Below, in pieces: positions 9,220 through 18,159 of a DNA stretch of 64,000 nucleotides. Each line of letters starts with the position of its first letter. Position 1 is the first letter of the stretch. The notes below the pieces were generated by a model. That model saw only the letters and a program-made list of their open reading frames with translations. It ran no database searches and was not told where the DNA came from. The translations under genes and the position numbers were made by a program. This DNA is from UBA5336 sp964415675. Its GTDB lineage: Bacteria; Pseudomonadota; Alphaproteobacteria; Caulobacterales; Hyphomonadaceae. The stretch lies in NCBI GenBank assembly GCA_964415675.1, contig CAYQBG010000019.1, positions 5,141 to 69,140 of the forward strand, written 5' to 3'.

Positions 9220-9969
9220 CTACTGGAATTTATAGACCAACGAGACGCGCGTGGCGGTGTCAGTGTCTTCAAAGCCGAGCGGCGGATTTGTGTCGTGACG
9301 CACTTCAAAGGAGAAACGGGCTGACAGGGCGCCGGTCAGGTCGGCCGTGATCGCCGAGATATTCCCGATCTGTGTCGACTCTTCCGCATACAGAACGCTC
9401 GTATCGTTCGTGAAAGCGACATTCTCGTTGAAGCCATGGGCGAAATTCGATGTGCCGATCACCGAGAAGCTCTCTTCTGTCATCGCCGGTATGACCCTGA
9501 GATTGCCATCGCCATCAGTGGTCAAGATCTCGCGAACTTCGTCAATCTTCAGACCCGGGCCGCCCTCGACCGACCAGCTGGTTCGATCACCGGTCAGGAT
9601 CTGGTAGCCGAGCCCGCCCCCGGCAAATGTGCGCGAATCGAAGCCTGAAAACTCATCCTGCTCATAAGAGACCCTGCCGAAGCCGTAGAGCCGGTCATTG
9701 ATCTGGCGGTCGAGCTGCCCGGCAAGGAACCAGCGATTGCGGGTTTCCACACCATCAGTCTCACCGAAATCAGCAAGCGCTTCGAGGCTCGTCTTCCAGA
9801 CCTGTGTTTCGCGGGCCAGATCGAGGCCAAGTCCCAGGTCGCTGGTTTCCGTGTTGCCAGTGGTGTAACCGGCCGAGAAGGCGCCTTCGCCTGTCCATTT
9901 TCCATCCTCAGCGAAAGCCGGCAGGGTCGTGAAGATGATTGCGGCACAAAAAGAGTAGAAGGATTTCAT
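9220..9969 (-). CDS. DUF481-family outer-membrane protein (YdiY-like)
   Basis: A 249-residue exported protein. The start at 9969 gives a signal peptide (MKSFYSFCAAIIFTTLPAFA, cleavage near residue 20); the frame upstream of it is open but unlike coding sequence. The mature part is rich in alternating hydrophobic and polar residues, begins GKWTGEGAFSAGYTTGNT, and ends in an aromatic residue (VYKFQ), as expected for a beta-barrel. DUF481 proteins are salt-induced outer-membrane proteins of unknown role. It is convergent with ileS and divergent from the arginine operon, so it is monocistronic. Confidence 0.85.
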   Translation of the reverse strand: MKSFYSFCAAIIFTTLPAFAEDGKWTGEGAFSAGYTTGNTETSDLGLGLDLARETQVWKTSLEALADFGETDGVETRNRWFLAGQLDRQINDRLYGFGRVSYEQDEFSGFDSRTFAGGGLGYQILTGDRTSWSVEGGPGLKIDEVREILTTDGDGNLRVIPAMTEESFSVIGTSNFAHGFNENVAFTNDTSVLYAEESTQIGNISAITADLTGALSARFSFEVRHDTNPPLGFEDTDTATRVSLVYKFQ

Positions 9970-10121
9970 GCTGTTTTGATCCCATAATCCAGAGTGATGG
10001 CGCGCATGTGTCCCGTTTTGGATGACCGGAACATGTACGGCCTGCGAAAGCCTCCGGGATGTGGCAGTGCAGCAACACAGCGGGCTTGCCCTTCCATCCC
10101 TGTCATGGAACGAGTTGGGGC

Positions 10122-11378
10122 ATGGATTCACTGCATGAAATGACTGGCGAGGATCTCGCCGCCCGTGAACGCCTCCACGGCCAGTGCGAGGACATGCTGG
10201 CCCGGACAATGGCCTGGGCACAGGCGAATACTGGCAGCTGGAACACCCAAGGACTCAAAGGTTTCGCGCCCGGGCTGGCCGATGCCTTTGCCGCGCTTGA
10301 CGGCGACGTGCGCCTGGAGCCGCCGCGCCCGTTCGAGACCTTGGACGAAAAGGGCCACAGCCACGAGATCGAGACCGGCCCGGTCCTTCGCGTCCAGGCA
10401 CGGCCCGACGCACCCGTCCAGGTGGTGATGAGCGGGCATTATGACACTGTGTTTCCGCCCGGCACATTTGAGGACATCACCGATCTCGGCGACGGGCGGA
10501 TGAACGGCCCGGGCCTGGCGGACATGAAAGGCGGCCTCGTGGTCATGCTGGAAGCCTTGAAGGCCTTCGAGGCCGGGCCAATGAAGGACCGGCTGGGATA
10601 CAAGATCGTGGTAACGCCGGATGAGGAGATCGGCAATTTCGCCAGTGCCCACGCCCTGACCGAGGCCGCACAAAGCGGGGCACAGGTCGGGATGACCTAT
10701 GAGCCGGCCATGGAAAGCGGGGCCATGTCGGGCGGACGCAAGGGGTCTGCTGTCTATGATATCGTCCTGCATGGCCGCGCCGCACATGCGGGCCGGGCCA
10801 AGGAGGAGGGCCGCAGCGCGGTGCATGCGGCGGCCGAGCTGATTGTCGCGCTGGAAGACCTCAATGATGTTCGCGAGGGCGTGACCTTCAATGTCGGCAA
10901 ACTCGATGGCGGCGGGGCGGTCAATATCGTGCCTGATCTTGCCGTGGTGCGGTTCGGCGCGCGCGCGCCCGATGCGGCGGCGGCGGCCTGGGCGCAGGGC
11001 GAGGTTGAGCAGTTGCTGGCCCGCGCGATGGCCCGTGACGGGATAAGCGGCCACCTGCATGGCGGTTTTTATCGCCCGCCCAAGCCGCGCAACGCGGCCC
11101 AGCAGGCGATGTTTGACGCGGTGGCCGGCACCGGGCGTGCTCTGGGTCTTGAACTGCAATTCCAGGATACGGGTGGGGTCTGTGAGGGCAATAATATCTT
11201 TGCTGCCGGTGTGCCGAATGTCGACACGCTCGGCGTGGTTGGCGGCCGGATCCATTCCTCAGAAGAATATGTTGTCACATCGAGCTTTGCCGAGCGCGCA
11301 AGCCTGTCAGCGCTTATCCTTAACCGTCTTGCCGACGGGCGGATCGATGCGGCAAGAATAAAGGCGCTGATGGGATGA
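10122..11378 (+). CDS. M20-family zinc hydrolase heading the arginine-succinyltransferase operon
   Basis: A 418-residue di-zinc amidohydrolase of the M20 (carboxypeptidase G2-like) type. Metal-site motifs are complete: SGHYDTV (H106, D108), GLADMKGG (D134), TPDEEIG (E168, E169) and the late HSSEEY. The dimerisation insert around residues 215-320 is present. Its stop overlaps the astA start as ATGA, so it is translationally coupled to the pathway. No classical astE is in the operon, so it may remove succinate from N-succinylglutamate in place of AstE; this is inference. The start at 10122 is preferred over the longer frame, with a weak G-rich site before it. Confidence 0.88.
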   Translation: MDSLHEMTGEDLAARERLHGQCEDMLARTMAWAQANTGSWNTQGLKGFAPGLADAFAALDGDVRLEPPRPFETLDEKGHSHEIETGPVLRVQARPDAPVQVVMSGHYDTVFPPGTFEDITDLGDGRMNGPGLADMKGGLVVMLEALKAFEAGPMKDRLGYKIVVTPDEEIGNFASAHALTEAAQSGAQVGMTYEPAMESGAMSGGRKGSAVYDIVLHGRAAHAGRAKEEGRSAVHAAAELIVALEDLNDVREGVTFNVGKLDGGGAVNIVPDLAVVRFGARAPDAAAAAWAQGEVEQLLARAMARDGISGHLHGGFYRPPKPRNAAQQAMFDAVAGTGRALGLELQFQDTGGVCEGNNIFAAGVPNVDTLGVVGGRIHSSEEYVVTSSFAERASLSALILNRLADGRIDAARIKALMG

Positions 11379-12415
11379 GTGAGGTGCCGGCCTTCACAAT
11401 GCGTCCCTCCAGGCCCGATGACCTGGATGCGCTGATGGAACTGGCCGAAATGTCCGGGCCGGGTTTTACCAGCCTGCCGGTGAATGAAGAGCTGATGGCC
11501 AGGCGCCTGGACCTGTCCTCGCGCGCCTTTGGCGGCGATCTCGAACAGCCGCAATACGGCAAATACCTGATGATGATGGAGGACGCGGAAACCGGCGAGA
11601 TTGGCGGCTGTTCAGCGGTCAAGGCAGGCGTTGGGATCGACTATCCCTTCTTCAATTACCGCATCATCACCCTGGCGCAGGCGAGCCAGGCGGCTGAGCG
11701 GCGTTTCGACATGGATGCGCTGATCCTGACCAATGAATTCGTCGGCTTTACCGAAGTGGGCACGCTGTTTCTGAAGGAGAGTTTCCGTGGCGGCGGGGCC
11801 GGGCGGCTGGCGGCCCAGTCGCGTTATCTGCTAATGGCCGCCGCACCCCAGCGTTTCGGCGAGCGGGTGCTGGCGGAATTGCGCGGCGTTGTCGATGATG
11901 CCGGCGACACGCCGTTCTGGGATTGTCTTGGCGCGCATTTCTTTCGCATGAGCTTCACCGAGGCTGATTTTCTTTCGGCGGTGTCGGACAATCAGTTCAT
12001 CCTGGATCTGATGCCGAAATACCCGGTCTATGTGGACCTGTTGCCGCCTGAGGCGCGAGAGGTGATCGGGCGAGTGCATTCGGCCGGTGTCGGCGCGCTG
12101 AAACTGCTCGAATGGGAAGGTTTCCGTTTCGAACGGGTTGTTGACATTTTCGATGGCGGGCCGCTGGTCACCTGCGAGCGCTCGAAGATCCGCACGATTG
12201 CCGAGAGCGAGGTGGTGGTTCTGGAGGCCGGCGATGTCGGAGGGGACAGACCGAGCGGGCTGGTTGCAACAGACCGCGTGCCCGATTTCAGGGTTACACA
12301 AGCCCAGATGGAGCTTCCCGGCGACGGGCGAGCCATTGTGAGCGCGGACGTTTTCGACAGGCTACAGGTCCGGCCCGGTGTTCCGGTACGGATCTGGGCA
12401 AGGAGGGATGGATGA
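11375..12415 (+). CDS. astA: Arginine N-succinyltransferase
   Basis: This 346-residue acyltransferase performs the first step of the AST route, adding succinyl from succinyl-CoA to the arginine alpha-amino group. The N-terminus FTMRPSRPDDLDALMELA and the region TSLPVNEELMARRL are typical of AstA. Later conserved stretches include FLKESFRGGGAGRL and FWDCLGAHFF. It overlaps the hydrolase upstream and astD downstream by four bases each (ATGA), showing tight translational coupling. Length fits the family. Only one subunit gene is present, as in the single-subunit enterobacterial enzyme. Confidence 0.95.
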   Translation: MSEVPAFTMRPSRPDDLDALMELAEMSGPGFTSLPVNEELMARRLDLSSRAFGGDLEQPQYGKYLMMMEDAETGEIGGCSAVKAGVGIDYPFFNYRIITLAQASQAAERRFDMDALILTNEFVGFTEVGTLFLKESFRGGGAGRLAAQSRYLLMAAAPQRFGERVLAELRGVVDDAGDTPFWDCLGAHFFRMSFTEADFLSAVSDNQFILDLMPKYPVYVDLLPPEAREVIGRVHSAGVGALKLLEWEGFRFERVVDIFDGGPLVTCERSKIRTIAESEVVVLEAGDVGGDRPSGLVATDRVPDFRVTQAQMELPGDGRAIVSADVFDRLQVRPGVPVRIWARRDG

Positions 12416-13869
12416 CGCACCAGCATGTCTGGATCGATGGAAAGTGGCAGGCTGGCAGAGGCGAAGCCTTTGAAAGCATCTGCCCGGCGAGTGGTGAGGC
12501 AGTCTGGTCGGGCCGGGCTGCCGACGCCTCGCAGGTGGGCGCTGCGGTCGAGCGCGCAAGGATCGCGTTTCAGGACTGGTCGCGCCGCCCCCAGCATGAC
12601 CGCACGGGCATTCTGGAAGCCTATGGCGAGGCTGTGAAGGGACGAAGCGGCGCCATCGCTGAAGCCATTTCGCGGGACATGGGCAAGGCGCTGTGGGACG
12701 CGAAAGGCGAGGCCGGCGCGATGGCCGGCAAAATCGCGGTTTCGATCGCCGCGCAGGTGGAGCGAGCCGGTTCGAAAGCGCTGGATGCGGGCTTTGGCTC
12801 GATGCACCTCACTCACCGCCCGCATGGCGTGATGGCCGTTTTCGGACCGTTCAACTTTCCCGGTCACCTGCCGAACGGGCATATCGTGCCGGCGCTTCTG
12901 GCGGGAAACACTTGCGTGTTCAAGCCTTCGGAACTGGCTCCGTCGGTGGCCGCTATCATGGCGGAATGCTTTGCCGAGGCGGGGTTGCCCGATGGCTGCA
13001 TCAACATCGTCCAGGGCGGGCGCGACACGGGTGCGGCACTGATCGAGCAGGAGATTAACGGCCTGCTCTTCACCGGTTCGGCAAAGACGGGCTGCTTCTT
13101 CCACAAGCATTTCGGCGGGCGACCGGAGGTGATCCTGGCGCTTGAAATGGGCGGAAACAATCCGCTGATCGTCTGGGATCCTGCAGACATGGAAGCCGCC
13201 GCTGACATCGCTGCACAATCGGCCTTCCTGACAACCGGCCAGCGCTGTTCCTGCGCGCGCCGGGTGATCCTGCCGGAAGGCGGGTTCGGCGATGCGGTGG
13301 TGGAGGCGATTATTGCCCGCGCTGAGGGGCTGACAATCGGCGCCTGGGATGATGAGGGTATCTTCATGGGCCCGCTTGTCTCTGCCGGTGCTGCTGAGGC
13401 GGCCATCGATTTCCAGGCCATGCTGCAGGAGAAGGGCGCCAGACCACTGCTCGCGCTGGAAAGGCTGGAGCGTGGGCACGGCTTTGTCTCGCCCGGCGTG
13501 ATCGATGTGACCGGGGCGAGGGATGTTCCCGACGAGGAACTCTTCGGACCCCTGATGCAGGTCATCAGGGTCAAGAGTTTCAGCGAGGCGATCGCGCGGG
13601 CCAATGACACCCGCTTTGGCCTGTCGGCCGGGCTGGTGTGCGACGATGACGCGCGCTGGCTCACGGCTCGCGAGGAGATGCGCGCCGGCATTCTCAATCG
13701 CAACAGGCCGACAGCCGGGGCCAGCGGGGCAATGCCGTTCGGCGGGCCGGGCCTTTCGGGCAATTATCGGCCCGGCGCATATTACGCGGCCGATTATTGC
13801 GCCTGGCCGCAGGCCAGCCAGGTCGCCGATCATGCCATGCGCCTGTCAGCAGAAGGCTTCCCCTCATGA
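12412..13869 (+). CDS. astD: N-succinylglutamate 5-semialdehyde dehydrogenase
   Basis: A 485-residue NAD-dependent aldehyde dehydrogenase, fourth step of the AST pathway, converting succinylglutamate semialdehyde to succinylglutamate. Visible features are the cofactor region FGPFNFPGHLPNGHIVPALL, the catalytic Glu in ALEMGGNNPL, and the catalytic Cys in TTGQRCSCARR. The C-terminal stretch MPFGGPGLSGNYRPGAYYA is AstD-like. It overlaps astA and astB by ATGA junctions. The substrate call rests on this gene neighbourhood as well as on the sequence. Confidence 0.95.
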   Translation: MTHQHVWIDGKWQAGRGEAFESICPASGEAVWSGRAADASQVGAAVERARIAFQDWSRRPQHDRTGILEAYGEAVKGRSGAIAEAISRDMGKALWDAKGEAGAMAGKIAVSIAAQVERAGSKALDAGFGSMHLTHRPHGVMAVFGPFNFPGHLPNGHIVPALLAGNTCVFKPSELAPSVAAIMAECFAEAGLPDGCINIVQGGRDTGAALIEQEINGLLFTGSAKTGCFFHKHFGGRPEVILALEMGGNNPLIVWDPADMEAAADIAAQSAFLTTGQRCSCARRVILPEGGFGDAVVEAIIARAEGLTIGAWDDEGIFMGPLVSAGAAEAAIDFQAMLQEKGARPLLALERLERGHGFVSPGVIDVTGARDVPDEELFGPLMQVIRVKSFSEAIARANDTRFGLSAGLVCDDDARWLTAREEMRAGILNRNRPTAGASGAMPFGGPGLSGNYRPGAYYAADYCAWPQASQVADHAMRLSAEGFPS

Positions 13870-15206
13870 GTGACGCGGTCGAGGCGAATTTCGACGGTCT
13901 GATCGGCCCGACCCATAATTATGGCGGCATGTCCGAGGGCAATATTGCCAGCGCGACAAATGCCGGGGATATCTCGAATCCGCGCGAGGCCGCTCTTCAA
14001 GGCCTGGAGAAGATGCGCATGATGGTGCGCGCTGGCCTTGTGCAGGGCGTCTTGCCGCCACAGCCACGGCCCGATTTTGTCTTTCTTGACGATGTCGGCT
14101 TTGGCGGGACTATGGCTGAGGCGATTGAAGAAGCGGCGCGAAATGCCCCCCGCCTGCTGAAGACCGCCTATTCGGCCAGTTGCATGTGGACAGCGAATGC
14201 AGCGACGGTCTCGCCCTCGGCCGATACGGCAGACGGGCGCCTGCATCTCACGCCTGCGAACCTGTCGACCATGCTGCATCGCAGCCTGGAAGCCACGGTC
14301 ACAGAGGACGTTCTCACGGAAGTCTTTGCCGGCGGGGATGATGATCACCCTTCCGGCCGTGTGAGGGTGCACGCGCCGCTGCCCGGCCACAATGATTTCG
14401 CCGATGAGGGCGCGGCCAATCATGTCCGGCTCTGCGCGTCCCACGGTGCCCCTGGTGTCGAACTCTTCGTACATGGCCGCGAGGCGGGTGAGATGGCGTC
14501 TGGCTTCCCAGCGCGTCAGACGCGGCTGGCCTGCGAGACGATCGCCCGCAGCCATGGCCTGGACCCCTCGCGGGTCGTTCATGCCCGCCAGTCAAAGAAG
14601 GCCATTGAGGCGGGCGCCTTCCATAATGATGTGGTCTGTGTCGGCACGCTGGACACGCTGTTCTTCCATGAACACGCCTTTGAGGACACGCTAGGCGTCC
14701 TTGAGGCTTTGCGCCGCGCCGGGGATGGCCGGTTCGATCTGCGCCCCGTCATGGTGCCCGACGCCGAGGTGCCGCTGGCCGATGCGATCTCGTCCTACCT
14801 TTTCAATTCGCAGCTTTTGCAGATGCCCGGCGAGGACCGGCTCGTGCTCATCGCGCCGGGCGAAACCCGCGACACGCCTTCCACGGCGCGCTATTGCGAG
14901 GCGCTGGTGGCCGGTAATGGGCCCATCGGCCGCGTCCACTATGTCGATGTACGCCAGTCCATGCGCAATGGCGGCGGTCCGGCCTGCCTGCGTCTGCGTG
15001 TGGTGCTGACGGCTGAGGAGCTTGCGGGCGTGCATCCGGGCGTGATCCTCGATGAGGAAGGGATCGATGCGCTGCAAAAGGTCGTGCGTCGGCATTACCG
15101 CGATGAGTTGCGGCCTGAGGATCTGAGCGATCCTGATTTCGCCGACGAAGCGCTTGAAGCCTATGAAGCGATCATGGACGCGCTTGGGCTGACTTCACTG
15201 GCATGA
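13866..15206 (+). CDS. astB: N-succinylarginine dihydrolase
   Basis: A 446-residue enzyme of the amidinotransferase/dihydrolase fold that removes both guanidino nitrogens of succinylarginine, giving succinylornithine, two ammonia and CO2. The N-terminus NFDGLIGPTHNYGGMSEGN is diagnostic. Catalytic features include AAxxSPSADT-like text near residue 115, NDFADEGAANH, and the nucleophilic Cys in NGGGPACLRLRV near the C-terminus. The start at 13866 overlaps the astD stop (ATGA); the frame is open further upstream inside astD but that is a shadow. The next step, AstC transaminase, is not encoded in the window. Confidence 0.95.
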   Translation: MSDAVEANFDGLIGPTHNYGGMSEGNIASATNAGDISNPREAALQGLEKMRMMVRAGLVQGVLPPQPRPDFVFLDDVGFGGTMAEAIEEAARNAPRLLKTAYSASCMWTANAATVSPSADTADGRLHLTPANLSTMLHRSLEATVTEDVLTEVFAGGDDDHPSGRVRVHAPLPGHNDFADEGAANHVRLCASHGAPGVELFVHGREAGEMASGFPARQTRLACETIARSHGLDPSRVVHARQSKKAIEAGAFHNDVVCVGTLDTLFFHEHAFEDTLGVLEALRRAGDGRFDLRPVMVPDAEVPLADAISSYLFNSQLLQMPGEDRLVLIAPGETRDTPSTARYCEALVAGNGPIGRVHYVDVRQSMRNGGGPACLRLRVVLTAEELAGVHPGVILDEEGIDALQKVVRRHYRDELRPEDLSDPDFADEALEAYEAIMDALGLTSLA

Positions 15207-15223
15207 ATGAGTGGGACGGGCCG

Positions 15224-15868
15224 ATGAAACTCTTAGACTATTGGCGTTCGTCTGCGGCTTACAGGGTGCGCATAGCGCTGAACCTCAAGGGGCTGAGCTA
15301 TGAAAGCGTGCCGGTGAACATTGCGCCGGGCGCGGATGAGCAGCTCAGCGACGCTTATGCTGCGATCAATCCGCAGATGCGGGTGCCGACGCTGGAGCTG
15401 GCTTCCGGTGCGTTGATCGGTCAGTCCATGGCGATCATCGAATATCTGGAGGAGATCCGGCCCGAGCCTGCATTCCTGCCGGGAACGGTCGAGAACCGGC
15501 TCAGAATCCGCGCTTTTGCCGACACGATTGCTTGCGATATTCATCCATTGAACAATCTTTCCGTTCTGGAGGCGCTGCGGAGTGATTTCGAGGCTGACGG
15601 GGACGCGATCACACACTGGTATCAAGGCTGGATCGTGAAAGGCTTCACTGCGCTGGAGGCGATGGCCGCCGAATTGCCCCCAGCGCCTTTTCTGTTTGGC
15701 GAGGCCCCGACACTGGCGGAGATCTGCCTTGTGCCGCAGGTCGCCAATGCGCGCCGGTTCAAAACGGACCTTTCGGCCTTTCCGAGGCTTGTCGCCGTCG
15801 ATGCGGCGGCGCGTGCGCTGCCTGCCTTCAACGCGGCGGCCCCGGAACGCCAGGCCGGGGCGCAATAG
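15224..15868 (+). CDS. maiA: Maleylacetoacetate isomerase-like zeta-class glutathione transferase
   Basis: A 214-residue glutathione transferase of the zeta class. The N-terminus MKLLDYWRSSAAYRVRIALN carries the SSxxxRVRIALN active-site motif, followed by the cis-Pro and Ser of VPTLE and GQSMAIIEYLE. In tyrosine breakdown MaiA isomerises maleylacetoacetate. Here it ends the arginine operon, and no hmgA or fah lies nearby, so its real substrate is uncertain. An alternative start at 15203 overlaps the astB stop as ATGA and would add seven residues; 15224 matches the usual family N-terminus. Confidence 0.85.
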   Translation: MKLLDYWRSSAAYRVRIALNLKGLSYESVPVNIAPGADEQLSDAYAAINPQMRVPTLELASGALIGQSMAIIEYLEEIRPEPAFLPGTVENRLRIRAFADTIACDIHPLNNLSVLEALRSDFEADGDAITHWYQGWIVKGFTALEAMAAELPPAPFLFGEAPTLAEICLVPQVANARRFKTDLSAFPRLVAVDAAARALPAFNAAAPERQAGAQ

Positions 15869-15932
15869 GCGCGCGAAGGGGCTTTTCATCGCGGCGCAAC
15901 TCCCTTAAAGGGCCAAAAAGGGAGCTGCCCCC

Positions 15933-17390
15933 ATGAAAATCAGACATGCCGTGACCTTTGATGACGTGTTGCTGCAGCCCGGGCCGAGTGAGGTCATGCC
16001 TGCGCAAGTCAGCGTCGCAACGCGTCTGACCCGTGATATACCGCTTAACATCCCGCTCCTGTCGGCGGCCATGGACACGGTCACCGAAGCCGGTCTTGCC
16101 ATTGCCATGGCGCAGGCGGGCGGAATCGGTGTCCTGCACCGCAACCTGACCATTGAGGAGCAGGCCGGCCAGGTGACCCAGGTGAAGAAGTTCGAGAGCG
16201 GCGTGGTGATGAACCCGATCACCATTTCGCCACGCGCGACGCTTGGCGAGCTGCGACAGCTCAAGGCGCGGACGGGTTTTTCCGGCATTCCCGTGGTCGA
16301 GGAGGACGGCACTGTCGTCGGCATCATCACCAATCGCGACACGCGGTTCGTCGAGGACGAAAATGAGACGGTCGGCTCGCTGATGACTGCTGACGTGGTT
16401 TCGGTAAAAATGGATGAGGATATCGATGTCGCCCGGCGCCTCCTGCATGAATGGCGGATCGAGCGGCTGATTATCGTCGATGATGACAATAAGTGCATCG
16501 GCCTGCTGACCGTCAAGGACATGGACAAGGCGGCGGTCAATCCCAATGCCTGCAAGGACGGTCATGGACGCCTGCGCGTGGCGGCGGCCTCAAGCGTTGG
16601 CGATGACGGGTTTGACCGCACGCAGGCGCTGATCGAGGCGGGCGCCGATGCGATTGTGATCGACACGGCCCATGGCCATTCCAGCGCTGTGATAGAAGCG
16701 GTGACCCGTGCCAAGCGCATTTCCAATTCGGTGCAGATCATTGCGGGCAATGTCGCGACGGGAGACGCCACAAAAGCGCTGATCGATGCAGGTGCGGACG
16801 CGGTCAAGGTTGGTATCGGACCCGGCTCGATCTGTACCACACGGATCGTTGCCGGCGTCGGCGTGCCACAGCTCACCGCGATTGAGGATTGTGCGAAGGC
16901 CGCTGAAGCGTCCGGCACGCCGCTGATCGCCGATGGCGGCATCAAGTTCTCCGGCGATTTCGCCAAGGCGCTTGCCGCCGGCGCATCGACCGCGATGATG
17001 GGGTCCATCTTTGCCGGGACCGAAGAAGCGCCCGGAGAGGTCTTTCTCTATCAGGGGCGGTCCTACAAGACCTATCGCGGCATGGGTTCTCTCGGGGCCA
17101 TGGCACGCGGTTCGGCGGACCGGTATTTCCAGAAGGATGCGAGCCAGGAAAAGCTCGTCCCGGAGGGGATTGAGGGTCAGGTGCCTTACAAGGGGCCGAT
17201 AGGTCCGATACTGCATCAGATGGTCGGCGGCCTGCGCGCGGCGATGGGCTATGTCGGGGCCCGCGATATCGCGGAGTTGCATGAGAAAGCCGAGTTTATA
17301 CAGATCACGGGTGCGGGCCTGCAAGAAAGTCATGTTCACGATGTGACGATGACGCGCGAGACGCCGAATTATTCGATCCCGAGGGGCTGA
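15933..17390 (+). CDS. guaB: IMP dehydrogenase
   Basis: This 485-residue enzyme oxidises IMP to XMP with NAD, the committed step of GMP synthesis. The TIM barrel is interrupted near residues 90-200 by a CBS pair (for example PVVEEDGTVVGIITNRD). The catalytic loop is GPGSICTTR with C301 as the thioimidate nucleophile. The flap and C-terminal YRGMGSLGAM and GVEG-equivalent region (PEGIEGQVPYKG) are intact. A good ribosome site (AAGGGAG) precedes the ATG. It is convergent with the B12 ATPase gene, whose stop is only 7 bases away. Confidence 0.97.
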   Translation: MKIRHAVTFDDVLLQPGPSEVMPAQVSVATRLTRDIPLNIPLLSAAMDTVTEAGLAIAMAQAGGIGVLHRNLTIEEQAGQVTQVKKFESGVVMNPITISPRATLGELRQLKARTGFSGIPVVEEDGTVVGIITNRDTRFVEDENETVGSLMTADVVSVKMDEDIDVARRLLHEWRIERLIIVDDDNKCIGLLTVKDMDKAAVNPNACKDGHGRLRVAAASSVGDDGFDRTQALIEAGADAIVIDTAHGHSSAVIEAVTRAKRISNSVQIIAGNVATGDATKALIDAGADAVKVGIGPGSICTTRIVAGVGVPQLTAIEDCAKAAEASGTPLIADGGIKFSGDFAKALAAGASTAMMGSIFAGTEEAPGEVFLYQGRSYKTYRGMGSLGAMARGSADRYFQKDASQEKLVPEGIEGQVPYKGPIGPILHQMVGGLRAAMGYVGARDIAELHEKAEFIQITGAGLQESHVHDVTMTRETPNYSIPRG

Positions 17391-17397
17391 TGGCCGC

Positions 17398-18159
17398 TCA
17401 GGCCGCGCCGTTCATCACCACGCGCAGACCATCGATTTCGGCGCGCACGCCATAGACAGCTTCCAGTCGCTCCGGCGTCAGAGTGTCGGCTGGCGAGCCG
17501 TCGGCAAGGATGCGGGCCTCCTTCATCCAGATGAGCCTCGAGGCATAGCGCGCAGCAAGCTCGACATCATGAAGGATGACCAGCGCTCCGCCGCCATCGC
17601 GGACATAGTCGGCAATCAGGTCGAGTATGCGAAACTGATGGCGCGGGTCGAGTGCGGCGATCGGTTCGTCTGCGACCAGCAAAGGCGCCTGGGCGGCGAA
17701 CGCTCGCGCGCAGTGGACGCGGGCAAGCTCCCCGCCTGAAAGCGTATCGGCGCGCCGGCCGGCAAGATATGTGAGGTCGCAGGCCGCGATGGCCCGTGCG
17801 ACAGCTTCGCCATCGGCGCTTGCGAGTCGCCCCATTGCGGCGCCATGGCTGAACCGGCCAAGCGCAACAATATCGCGAACCGTATTCGGCCAGGCGAGCG
17901 GGCGCACCTGCGGCAGATAGGCGATGCAGCGCGCACGCTGCATGGGGCTGAGCCTGGCCGCATCCTGCCCGCCCAGCACAGCGCGACCGGCGCTGGCCTT
18001 TAGCAGGCCCAGGCTTGCGCGCACGAGACTGGTCTTGCCGGCGCCATTCGGTCCAAGCAGGGCGACGAACTCGCCCGACGCGAGGGAAAAGCTCGCGCTA
18101 TCGACCAGTGTGGCGCCGCGCGCCGACACAGTGAGACTGGTCACATGCAGTTCAGTCAT
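17398..18159 (-). CDS. btuD: Cobalamin ABC transporter ATP-binding protein
   Basis: A 253-residue ABC ATPase of the FecE/BtuD type. It shows Walker A GPNGAGKT (residues 36-43), the signature LSGGELAR and Walker B LLVADEP followed by the D-loop ALD. The start at 18159 overlaps the permease stop by eight bases; the longer frame upstream lies inside the permease gene. It is last in the btuB-F-C-D run led by a cobalamin riboswitch, which is the main reason to call B12 rather than ferric siderophore as cargo. Confidence 0.9.
   Translation of the reverse strand: MTELHVTSLTVSARGATLVDSASFSLASGEFVALLGPNGAGKTSLVRASLGLLKASAGRAVLGGQDAARLSPMQRARCIAYLPQVRPLAWPNTVRDIVALGRFSHGAAMGRLASADGEAVARAIAACDLTYLAGRRADTLSGGELARVHCARAFAAQAPLLVADEPIAALDPRHQFRILDLIADYVRDGGGALVILHDVELAARYASRLIWMKEARILADGSPADTLTPERLEAVYGVRAEIDGLRVVMNGAA

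Noticed and set aside
12028..13833. 601-codon antisense frame across astA and astD
   Set aside because: Shadow of two firmly identified, coupled genes; no domain and no ribosome site.
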